Positions 45,579 through 54,300 of a stretch of DNA of 64,000 nucleotides are shown one piece after another (position 1 is the first letter of the stretch; each line of letters begins with the position of its first letter). This stretch comes from Acinetobacter sp. WCHA55 (GTDB lineage: Bacteria > Pseudomonadota > Gammaproteobacteria > Pseudomonadales > Moraxellaceae): contig NZ_CP032285.1 in NCBI RefSeq assembly GCF_002165305.2, positions 1 to 64,000 of the forward strand, in the 5' to 3' direction. Both the position numbers and the translations under genes were made by a program. The notes under the pieces were generated by a model. It saw only the letters and a program-made list of their open reading frames with translations, did no database searches and had not been told where the DNA came from.

Positions 45579-46007
45579 ATGATTCAAACTAAAATCACTG
45601 AACCGACAAGAACGCCGTTTAATCCTCATGGTTTTGCAGATGCAACGCCTTTACATGCGTTTTACTTGGAATTATTAGAAAAGGGATTAATCCATAAAGC
45701 TCTTGAAGAAGGTAATTTGGAATTTGAAAACCAAAACTTGTTCATGACGATCGATTGGGAATCAATAGACGTTCAAATGGATGCTTATACGTTTGATGTG
45801 AAATTAGATATTGTATGTGGCGTCATACTTGATGAACAAAAAGTCACGAATAGCATTCAAGTGTTTATTAATGAGCAAACTTTGTTTATAGCTTCAGCTA
45901 AAACCTTTAACCCTAAATCTGGTCTAACGCAAAGTCTTAACTTTGATATTCCTTTACGTGTTTTAAGTCAAATGGGCTATTACGCCCTACCTCTCAAAGA
46001 GGACTAA
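45579..46007 (+). CDS. Unrecognised 142-aa protein
   Basis: Start at the ATG at 45579, with GGAG 6-7 bases upstream. The product is soluble, with two helices and a beta-rich half (YTFDVKLDIVCGVILDE; FNPKSGLTQSLNFDIPLRVL). No motif known to me. A small hairpin (AGGGTGT/ATACCCT around a shorter palindrome) lies in the 68-base gap before it and may mark the end of the previous unit. Confidence 0.7.
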   Translation: MIQTKITEPTRTPFNPHGFADATPLHAFYLELLEKGLIHKALEEGNLEFENQNLFMTIDWESIDVQMDAYTFDVKLDIVCGVILDEQKVTNSIQVFINEQTLFIASAKTFNPKSGLTQSLNFDIPLRVLSQMGYYALPLKED

Positions 46008-46010
46008 ATC

Positions 46011-46817
46011 GTGGGAATGAGCATAGAAAGCCAAAACATAGCATTGTCTCAAGAGCCTACAACCTTTGTACCAGAAGCTTTTGTACACTCTATTAACTAC
46101 TTTTGTCAGACCTTAGAGAACACTTTTCATTTTGATAAGCGTTCACTCAATTTCTTTGAACCAGGTACACCAAAAGAATACGGCTTGTATCTTACTGAAC
46201 AGCATTGCCTTGTTTTTTTGAATGCTTGCAGTAGTGGCTATCTTGGCGAAACACGCAAAGTTACCAGCTTCACCGCTTTTGTGCTTTTAAATCAAAAAAA
46301 TAATGAATCTGAAATGCTCGACATCACGTTAAACGATCCAAAACGTGTAGAGGAACATTTCAAAACTGCGTCTAAAGATCAGATCAATATTTACTTAAAG
46401 AACGTGCATGAATTAAGTAATTTTCTGAAAAATAAGTACTCGGATTCAGGTTTTTTAAAAGATATTGTGACTGAGGAAGGTTTTTCTAAAACCCTAAAGC
46501 CATCGGTTTTACAGGAATGCTTAAAAGAGGAAGTAGAGCTAATTAATACTTTAATGTGTTTGGTTAGTACTCAGTTTATATATATTACGACAGCTATTAT
46601 TTTTAAGCGTCCTATTTTAAAAGAATTCATAAAACTATGTTTAACCAATGAGAAGTATATACTACAATATGGTGAAGAATGGTATTATGATTCTATATAT
46701 AAGTTCGCTAAAAGGATATATGAGTTAAAACACCTTATAGCTACCTTATATTTAAGTAGTGAAGCTGTAGTAAAAGATGTTGTAGTGCTTTGCGAACTTG
46801 CTTCTAAAAAACATTAA
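46011..46817 (+). CDS. Unrecognised 268-aa protein
   Basis: GTG start at 46011, with AGGAC 6-7 bases upstream, 3 bases after the previous stop. A folded N-terminal half (PEAFVHSINYFCQTLENTF) is followed by a helical C-terminal half with a hydrophobic stretch (LINTLMCLVSTQFIYITTAII, about 180-200) that might be a membrane helix. Codon use becomes more AT-rich toward the end. The 3' part contains a TAGTATATAC element that may serve the next operon. Confidence 0.7.
   Translation: MGMSIESQNIALSQEPTTFVPEAFVHSINYFCQTLENTFHFDKRSLNFFEPGTPKEYGLYLTEQHCLVFLNACSSGYLGETRKVTSFTAFVLLNQKNNESEMLDITLNDPKRVEEHFKTASKDQINIYLKNVHELSNFLKNKYSDSGFLKDIVTEEGFSKTLKPSVLQECLKEEVELINTLMCLVSTQFIYITTAIIFKRPILKEFIKLCLTNEKYILQYGEEWYYDSIYKFAKRIYELKHLIATLYLSSEAVVKDVVVLCELASKKH
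46655..46664 (-). promoter_or_regulatory. TAGTATATAC element, copy 4, inside a gene end
   Basis: Found in the coding sequence about 180 bases upstream of the exported-protein operon that begins at 46843. It may be chance, since it is coding, but its position fits a promoter region. Confidence 0.3.
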
Positions 46818-46842
46818 TCATAACTCTTTTAAAGGGCTAGAT

Positions 46843-47805
46843 ATGCGTAACAATCACAAGAAAGCTAAAAGGCTACAACAAGTTCGGGGCAAGACTTTAA
46901 GGACTAACCCTAATCTACAAAATGTTAAGCCAGCTTTTAAAACTAAAAGTGCTTTAAGCATTTTTGTTGCTACCGTTATTGGGTGTTCAAGTGCTATTGC
47001 AGTTCAACAAAGTTCCGTTGCTTCTGTTACCAGTAATACTCAAAACATGGGTAACTTAAACATCGCAACATCATCGACCATTGCAAGTAGCTCTGGTGGT
47101 GATACGCCTTTGTCGAATTCAAATAGCGGATATTATTCGTCTACCAGTTCTAATTCGTCATTCAACTCTACTGCTGCTGAAAACAACTTCATGGCGGTTA
47201 AAAAAGGTGAACAAGCAGCTGCTCAAAACATTCAAACCAATATTGAATCATGTGCAACTGATGGGATCGGTAAAGTCGTTAAAGACAACTTAGATCTACA
47301 AATGACGGTTTGGGGTCGTCCAATCGATATTAACAAAATGTTCAGTCCAGCTAGTCAAGGTGGCTGTTTTGCTGACATCGGTAAAATCATTGACCTTTCT
47401 GTGACTATTCCATCACTTGATACAATCATCAATGCAGCGCAACAAATGGTTGTCGATTACGCGACTAAAAAAGCGTGTGACGCAATGAAAACTGCAAGTA
47501 CTGAACTTGTTGGCCCATTGAATGATGTTATAGGTGAAATCAACAAAGCGGGTCAATATACTGATGTATCGGGTGCGCTTGGTACTGCTGTGAATGGTCA
47601 ACTTGGTAAACTTGATCCTGGTCTAGTTATGCCTAGCGGTGCTTTTGAGGGTGGAGATACTTATACAATCAATGGTAGTAGCTCGACTAGTCCAGTTTCT
47701 TATTCAACTGATCAAAAAGCCAGTACTAGCACACCGTCTAACGCAAAAACTTCAAGTTCAGAATCTACTTCTGTCACCCAATCAATTAAAGACTTTTTCT
47801 CTTAA
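46843..47805 (+). CDS. Exported protein with long basic signal, first of four
   Basis: 320 residues from the ATG at 46843, with AAAGGG upstream. The signal peptide has an unusually long, basic first part (about 35 residues, 12 Lys/Arg) before the hydrophobic core ALSIFVATVIGCSSAIA; cleavage is likely near residue 53. A Ser/Thr/Asn-rich low-complexity stretch (about 70-115) follows, then a domain with three Cys (ESCATDG, GGCFADIG, KKACDAMK) and long helices. The tail is again Ser/Thr-rich. Periplasmic or surface. The context of four such genes suggests an envelope-spanning apparatus such as a conjugation channel or adhesin, but I see no known family. Confidence 0.75.
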   Translation: MRNNHKKAKRLQQVRGKTLRTNPNLQNVKPAFKTKSALSIFVATVIGCSSAIAVQQSSVASVTSNTQNMGNLNIATSSTIASSSGGDTPLSNSNSGYYSSTSSNSSFNSTAAENNFMAVKKGEQAAAQNIQTNIESCATDGIGKVVKDNLDLQMTVWGRPIDINKMFSPASQGGCFADIGKIIDLSVTIPSLDTIINAAQQMVVDYATKKACDAMKTASTELVGPLNDVIGEINKAGQYTDVSGALGTAVNGQLGKLDPGLVMPSGAFEGGDTYTINGSSSTSPVSYSTDQKASTSTPSNAKTSSSESTSVTQSIKDFFS

Positions 47806-47817
47806 GTTGGGGGTGGT

Positions 47818-48654
47818 ATGAAAAATAGAAATAATCTGCGTAAAAGAAGAATTACTGTTAATCAGTTTTCACCTGTTAAAGCAATTGCGGTGGGTACTTT
47901 AACGGTTGGTCTATTATCCGTACCACTTTTTACCAATGCTTTTAGTCTTGGCACTATCCTTTCTGAGCTTGCAATACAAGCTCAGCAATTGATGGTACGT
48001 TCTGCTGTGCGTGTATCTACTCAACAAACAGCGGTCAGTGCAAATCAAATTGTTGATAACCAAACGCGTGATTCAGAAATGATCGTTGCTGGTATTCAAA
48101 GTGTCGATAAAAATATTGAGATCAAAAAAGCGATTTTAAATTCTGATACGAATGCTGCCCTCCCTGATTCAGCTTTTTGTACGGCTCTTGAAGAACGTGA
48201 ACAAACCGATCTCAATAGAAACTTAAAAGACTTTAACGTTTCTAAATACATGCAAGATGTTTCAGGGAAACTTTTCTCAAATTCAACAGATGAAGCAACC
48301 TCACCATATGCGTTTCACTTGGCGACCTCGTGTGGCGTAGAAGAAGCAAAAATGGGTGTCTGTAATTTGATTCCAAATGGTCTGCAGTATGGCGACATTG
48401 ATACTGCTTTTGTTTTTTCTCGTTCTCGACTTTCTGAACAGCAAGCGACTGTTGCATTGAACTACTCGTCAATTGCATCTAACAACGTTGTTCCAGTCGG
48501 ATTGATGGAATGCTCTTCATCAACTTGCGTTGATTTTCAAAATAAATACATGGCTGGAAGTACTCTTTCATCACTGGCTAACTATTCGGTGGCTAATAAT
48601 GTGATGCAACGCACTACACCAAACTCCAATGCTTCAGCCAAATTCTTTGAGTAA
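47818..48654 (+). CDS. Exported paralogue A of the basic-signal family
   Basis: 278 residues. The basic n-region (MKNRNNLRKRR) leads to a signal cut after FTNA (residue 41). The mature start SLGTILSELAIQAQQ parallels VGLGTIMSEMSSQIP in the next protein, and QTAVSANQIVDNQTRDSEMI parallels QAANQITDATTKNTQTIAS. Both continue with a long coiled coil and then Cys motifs (SAFCTALEE, SCGVEE, GVCNLIP, CSSSTC). It is shorter than its two paralogues. Expected in the periplasm. Such coiled-coil, disulphide-bearing exported proteins are typical of secretion or conjugation apparatus; no named family assigned. Confidence 0.75.
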   Translation: MKNRNNLRKRRITVNQFSPVKAIAVGTLTVGLLSVPLFTNAFSLGTILSELAIQAQQLMVRSAVRVSTQQTAVSANQIVDNQTRDSEMIVAGIQSVDKNIEIKKAILNSDTNAALPDSAFCTALEEREQTDLNRNLKDFNVSKYMQDVSGKLFSNSTDEATSPYAFHLATSCGVEEAKMGVCNLIPNGLQYGDIDTAFVFSRSRLSEQQATVALNYSSIASNNVVPVGLMECSSSTCVDFQNKYMAGSTLSSLANYSVANNVMQRTTPNSNASAKFFE

Positions 48655-49850
48655 TGACTATGAGAAAGCGTAAAAATACTTTAAGACAGCCTAAAGGAAA
48701 ATCAAAGTTTGTACCTGTCATTTTAGGTGCAACTTTGGTGATTAGTAGTCCTGTTTTTGCTGAATGGGCTACGGTTGGTTTGGGTACGATTATGAGCGAG
48801 ATGTCTTCTCAGATTCCTAAGCATGCAAGCAACCAAGCAAATGATATTCAACAAGTATCTCAAAGTACCCGTAGAAAGTTAGATGATTCGACTGAAAACA
48901 TCGTTGCAGCGCTTAAAGTTGCGGTGAAGCAAAAGGCGCAAGCTGCTAACCAAATTACCGATGCGACAACTAAAAACACCCAAACTATTGCCTCTGGTAT
49001 TCAAGCGCTTTTACAGTCAGATACCATGAAAAAAGCACAATTTGCTTATGGCGCCAATACTGGTCAAGGCTTTAAGTCTTGTGAGGTTTTGGCTGAAAAT
49101 ACAAATATGTCGAGTGCATCTGGTCAAGTGATTGATCAAGCAGCTGATATGGCGACTCAAACTTCTCAAGTCGGCGGTAAATTAGTTGGCTCTCAACAGG
49201 AAGTGATTAATCAACGCCTAAACGTGCATAAAGCTGAATTCTGTACGGTTGCTGAAGCACAAGCTGGTCAATGTACGTTGTCTAAATTACCGGGTGGCGA
49301 TACCAATGCTTCCCTACTGTTTAAGTCTGTTGCACCTGGCTCAAAAGAAGCTCTTGCAAGACATTACGTGCGTGAAAACATTTTAGGTACACCAGATAAA
49401 TCATTGTCTAATGCAACGGCACGTACTCCAGCTGGTCGAGATTATTTGCAAGCAACCAACCAAAAAACAGCTTTACTTGCTATGCCAGCGTATAGCTTGG
49501 CGGTTATTGACGCGCAAAATACAAAATCATTCAAAGATATTGACGGCAAAATGGTGTCTGCCAACGATTTGATCGACCAAACAATCGCACGTTACTACGG
49601 TGGTCCTGAAGCTAAAAAATGGCAAATGGCGATGGCGATGCAAGATCCACGCGGTCTACTTAAAGAAGCCAATATCATTAACGGCGTTTCTGTTTATTTA
49701 GATCTTCAAACTTACAAGCAAAGTTTGCGTGAAGAAGGTTTATTGTCTGCATTACTTTTAGCGAAATCTCAGCCGATAAAAGATGATGTGAAAACGAAAT
49801 ACGGCCAGTCAGTGAAAGTTAAGCTTTCACAAACTATGCCTCAATTTTAA
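48654..49850 (+). CDS. Exported paralogue B of the basic-signal family
   Basis: 398 residues. The ATG overlaps the previous TAA by one base (TAATG). The basic n-region MRKRKNTLRQPKGKSK is followed by a signal cut after VFA (residue 36). Shared with the next protein: MKKAQFAYGA...FKSCEVL, HKAEFCTVAEAQAGQC, a segment near ARTPAGRDYLQA, and a C-terminal part with YYGGPEAKKW. The order coiled coil, Cys motif, helical domain is the same. The duplicated genes have diverged strongly at most positions, so the copies are old. Confidence 0.8.
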   Translation: MTMRKRKNTLRQPKGKSKFVPVILGATLVISSPVFAEWATVGLGTIMSEMSSQIPKHASNQANDIQQVSQSTRRKLDDSTENIVAALKVAVKQKAQAANQITDATTKNTQTIASGIQALLQSDTMKKAQFAYGANTGQGFKSCEVLAENTNMSSASGQVIDQAADMATQTSQVGGKLVGSQQEVINQRLNVHKAEFCTVAEAQAGQCTLSKLPGGDTNASLLFKSVAPGSKEALARHYVRENILGTPDKSLSNATARTPAGRDYLQATNQKTALLAMPAYSLAVIDAQNTKSFKDIDGKMVSANDLIDQTIARYYGGPEAKKWQMAMAMQDPRGLLKEANIINGVSVYLDLQTYKQSLREEGLLSALLLAKSQPIKDDVKTKYGQSVKVKLSQTMPQF

Positions 49851-49862
49851 GGAGACTAAATA

Positions 49863-51104
49863 ATGCGTACTCCGAAAAGAACATCACGTAAAGTTATGAA
49901 AGCGCCACAAGCGCACGGCTCTCGTTCAAAAATTAGTGCACTCGGTTTAACCCTCGCCATTACTAGCGGTTCTGCATCTGCTTATTACTGTGCTTCCGTG
50001 GGCAACCCGATGGCAGTAAATACCTTGAATATGCTTATTCAACAGGCTGATGCGGTGGAAAGCGCTGCGTTACGTGCGTTGGACACAAACTTATCTTTGG
50101 GCATTAAAAAGCAACAAGATGATGTGACGGCAGCGATTAAGATCCTGACGAAACAAGAGGCTGTATCTGCTCAAGGTATTTCAGATAACGCACATAAAAA
50201 CGCACAAAGTCTTGTAACGGCGTACCAAGCTGTTAAACAAAGTGAGCAAATGAAAAAAGCTCAATTTGAGTTTGGTGCACATGGCCAAGCATTTAAAGCG
50301 TGTGAAGTTTTAGGCGATCGTGAACAAGCTCAACAAGACAATAAATCTGCTGATAGTTCAATTTTAAATAAAGTTGGCTCTGAAGTGGTTGCTGCGCCTG
50401 GTGTCTACATGAACCCTCACAAAGCACAAGAAGCTATGTTACAAGCTCATAATGAGTTTTGTACCACTTCTCAGGCTGCGTCTGGACTATGTGGTGCTGC
50501 TGGTGAAAATGCTGGTCTAAGTTTACAAGCTTCAACTTTATTCACGACTGCAGCGCCAGACACGGCGATGGCTCGTGCTCAAAATGCATTGATCAACAAC
50601 ATGGTTGGTCTACCTGATGCTCCAATTGACGGTAGAATTGCGAAAACATCTGCTGGTCAAGATTATGTGATGGCTAAACTGGCGAAAGATGCTTTAACTT
50701 CTCCAGCAATTACCTCTTTGAAAGCAATTCAAGCGCAATACTCCCCTGTTGCTGGTGGTGGTACCAATAGTCATGATTCAAGTACCAAACTTGCACCGAT
50801 GCAACACTTGGAAAAAAGTGTCTCTCGTTATTTAGGTTCAGGGCAAGATTACAAAGACTTTGCTAAATCACAAGCGATTAAAGATGAACGTGGTTTGATG
50901 GTCGATGGTTTAATTCAAAGTACTGAACGCTTGAACTTGCAATATCAACAATACAAGTCAAATGAACGTAAAGAAGCGGTATTGGCTGCGCTAGTTTCTG
51001 CTGAAAGCAAATTAACTGACGGCTCAATTGAAGTGACTGATCGTTCTAAGTCTACGGGTAACATTCGTAGGATTGCACTTTCACAAGCAATGGCAAGTAA
51101 ATAG
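49863..51104 (+). CDS. Exported paralogue C of the basic-signal family
   Basis: 413 residues with AAGGAG before the ATG. The n-region (MRTPKRTSRKVMK...) is the longest and most basic, and the signal is cut after SASA (residue 40), leaving YYCAS. The matching motifs are MKKAQFEFGA...FKACEVL, HNEFCTTSQAASGLC, KTSAGQDYVMA and YLGSGQDYKDF. It is the last gene of the four, and two overlapping hairpins and a terminator follow. Probably periplasmic, forming a complex with its paralogues. Confidence 0.8.
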   Translation: MRTPKRTSRKVMKAPQAHGSRSKISALGLTLAITSGSASAYYCASVGNPMAVNTLNMLIQQADAVESAALRALDTNLSLGIKKQQDDVTAAIKILTKQEAVSAQGISDNAHKNAQSLVTAYQAVKQSEQMKKAQFEFGAHGQAFKACEVLGDREQAQQDNKSADSSILNKVGSEVVAAPGVYMNPHKAQEAMLQAHNEFCTTSQAASGLCGAAGENAGLSLQASTLFTTAAPDTAMARAQNALINNMVGLPDAPIDGRIAKTSAGQDYVMAKLAKDALTSPAITSLKAIQAQYSPVAGGGTNSHDSSTKLAPMQHLEKSVSRYLGSGQDYKDFAKSQAIKDERGLMVDGLIQSTERLNLQYQQYKSNERKEAVLAALVSAESKLTDGSIEVTDRSKSTGNIRRIALSQAMASK

Positions 51105-51140
51105 CCTGATTTTTTCATTATCAGGCTGATAATGAAAAAA
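51103..51140 (+). promoter_or_regulatory. Two mutually exclusive hairpins
   Basis: AGCCTGAT (51103-51110) pairs with ATCAGGCT (51120-51127). A second perfect 13-bp stem, TTTTTTCATTATC (51110-51122) with its complement (51128-51140), uses part of the first as its loop. Only one can form at a time. It directly follows the stop codon of the 49863 gene and precedes a terminator. Confidence 0.6.
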
Positions 51141-51144
51141 ACTT

Positions 51145-51180
51145 AAAAAAAAGGGATGGTTTTAAGCCATCCCTTTCTTT
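51145..51180 (+). terminator. Rho-independent terminator of the exported-protein operon
   Basis: Perfect stem AAAGGGATGG/CCATCCCTTT with a 7-base loop (TTTTAAG), followed by CTTTG and T-rich sequence. Confidence 0.85.
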
Positions 51181-51221
51181 GTTTAAAACCCTTTTAGATA
51201 GTTTCTTTATATAAATTCTCT

Positions 51222-51240
51222 TATAATCTTTAGTATATAC
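51222..51240 (+). promoter_or_regulatory. TATAAT and TAGTATATAC element (copy 5) before the 2428-aa giant
   Basis: A perfect -10-like TATAAT (51222-51227) is followed 3 bases later by TAGTATATACC (51231-51241), where the transcript would begin. I see no good -35, which suggests an activator or an overlapping operator. The distance to the start codon is about 75 bases. Confidence 0.55.
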
Positions 51241-51312
51241 CGTTCAAAAGTAACCGATGGTGCTTTGATATTTTAATTAAAAGATGCTTATACATATTGC
51301 CATGGAGTTTAT

Positions 51313-54300
51313 ATGTCAACTAAAAAGAAATGGTTGGATCTGAGTAGCTTTGGCGCTCAACTTGTAGTAACCCCTAAAACTGATTTAAGAAACCAAGCAG
51401 CCATTATTAAGATTAAAGATGTTGAGCTTTTAGAGAAAAAGTTGAACACATCCTTAAACAGCTTCTTAACAGGTTTAAAACAGACTGGAAAGTTTGTTTA
51501 TATCACCAATGAGCAAAATAACGACCTTAGTTTTATGTATAAGAGTTCGCAAGATAGTCTCTCTCTTGCTGACATAAAATCTGTTTTTCCTTACGACTCT
51601 AAAAATGACCTCATTGAAATGGATATGTCAGATATATATCTGCAAAACCCAATGAGTAGTGCTGAAAAAAACCAGTGGCAATCCCTATTTGAACTCAATA
51701 ATCAAAAGTCCGTTGTGCTTTACCAAGCAAAACAGCAAAAACCGTTTGCCCCAAATACAACCATTATGGGTGCGGTTAAACAATTCAATAAAGCAGATTT
51801 AGGCTGGAATAAGCTACCGACATTACTGCAGTCCGTAGATCCATTGCCGTTGGCTGATTTAGACCATTACGGGTACCAAGCAGATAAAACACTGACTCGT
51901 TATTATGTTGATAAAGAAGCAGCGCTAAATGCTGGACTCATAGAAGATACGATAGAGCCTATTGAACTAAGCAAACAGCTAGTGATTTCGGTTAATTCAG
52001 GCGGTGAAGTACTTGCCCTAAAAGATATTACGCAAATTCCTGAGCTGACCAATTATAAAATATCTTCACATCCAGCATGGCCAGCGTATAACAGCTTACC
52101 GAAGCAATTTATTGATATTCGAGAGCTGAATAAGGGGCTGAATACGAGCATTGATCCAATTGTGAATGCGCTTAGATCGGATGATCATGCCGTTAATCAC
52201 CAAGGATTGATCAAGCTTCAAACCTTAGTCACGAAAATCAATGACTGTTTGTATTCATACGAAGAAAACAGCATCCCGTCAGCATTGGCACCATTTGGTA
52301 TAGAAACAACTGCGTTACAGCTGGTGGACAATGATTGGAAAGTTTGGGAATACAACAACCAAACTTTAGATGTAGAAGAATTCGACCTTGCCGATAAGAT
52401 TAAGGACCTGATCCAAAGCGTTCAAAATAATATTAATAATTTAAGAACATTTGATCCCTACTCAATTGGTGATAGCAGTTTTGATCGTGAATTAATTTAT
52501 GAAAGTTTGGATGACATCGGTACAAGTTTAGAAAGCTTGGATCTCAATCAAATTAAGCAAACCATACCGCCTGAACCTAAGGTTCCAGTAAAACGTTTGT
52601 TCAATCGAATTGATCACTTTTTTAGACACACCAAGTTTAAGCCGAACATTCCAGAACCAGTCATTAAGGACTCTTTGACTAAACTCGCTTTAATGCGAAA
52701 AATTAAGCAAGAATACCTACAAAAAATTGCAAAGCTCAAAGAAGAACGTCAAGCGATTGTTGAAGCGAAAGCAACACATACCATCAGTGAGCGTATTGAA
52801 AAAGCGGTTGCGATTCAAGTCGCTGTTGCTACTGAAAATGCGTATGTTTTGGATCAGCAAGCCTATGACGATCAAGCTTATGAAATGGAATTGGCATTAA
52901 GTCAGTTAAACATTGCTTCTACGCGTCTGAACAATCTTTATGATAGTTTTTTTGATTCAGTGATAGACCGTGAAGAATACGGCACGGATCTGGATAACTT
53001 CCTACAAAGCGTTGTCACCGATGATGAATTGCAAGATGAAATGCAACGTCTATTGGATGAGGCGAACGAGTTTGAAGCTACTCACACCTCAAATGACATT
53101 GACATTTATCATTTCAACGTTGATCTAGGTGAAGAACCTAACGGGCTTTGGAATGAAGCTGTTAACCAGTTTGATGTGGTTCATTATTATGATGAACAAG
53201 ATCAAGAGTTATCTGCAGTCGAAAAGTTTGAATATTCTATTTTGGGATATTCACCATCTCAAGAATCTGCAATGCCAGATTTTAACGATATGGTGTTCTC
53301 GAATGCTGTATCAGTGCTGGATAACAGTATTGAGGACATGATTGCGACCAGTGCTGAAAATGTAGGTAAAAACTACTTTTCATTTCATCAGCAAATGCCT
53401 CGTATTCTTCAACAACTGCATAGTATTAATAGCCAATTTACGGCGCTTGGTGATGGTGATGCCCATAGCATTGCATCACAATATTTATCAGATGAAAGCT
53501 TAGAGCGATTCTATAACCTGTTAGAACAGGACGGTAACTACAAGGGTTTTAATAAGCGCATCGATGTGGCTCATGTGCTTTCTGAGCTGAGTAGCAATAT
53601 TGGCAACAATCCTGACTCCCCTATCCTTAACCGATTACCTGATATTAGGTCGCAACTCAATCATGCGATAAATGAGGAATTACGTGTACGCACGAATCCT
53701 GGTAATGCACTGGCCAACGCGATTGTTTTTGCTGCGACCAATGAAGTTTTGTCTTTAAAAGAAACACTCGAAAAAGATGAAATCTATGTGGTAGACAGCT
53801 TTCAAAACTATCTGCCTAAGGTGATACATAAAGACCACTTCAACTCAAATACACAAGAACAGCTTTTTGCCTTAAATAAAAAGGTCGCGGTAAGTATGGC
53901 GTATAAGCGCTATCTACAAGACTTTTATCAAAATGCCGTGGGTGAAGAGTCTAAATCTGAGGCGGTTATTGCCATTATTAATAATGAGCACAAGCATATT
54001 TTGACGGCACTAGGTTATCTAACACCGACCTACAATGAAGTCACGGCACCAAAAAACTCGAAAATTGAAAATGTCGTCACGTTGACTGAAGAAGCGGTAA
54101 AAACCTACCTAGCTGAAGGTAACGCTTTGATGGTTGAGCCTGAAGTTAGCGCACGTTCTTTGGCGGTGTATAGCAGTACGATAGCATCTGATCAGAACTT
54201 CATTCGCTTACTACCGATGGATCTAGGTCAAAAGGTTAGTTCATTACAAAAGCAAAAAACCATTATGATTAATGGTGCTTCTTCGTTTGAACATATCCTG

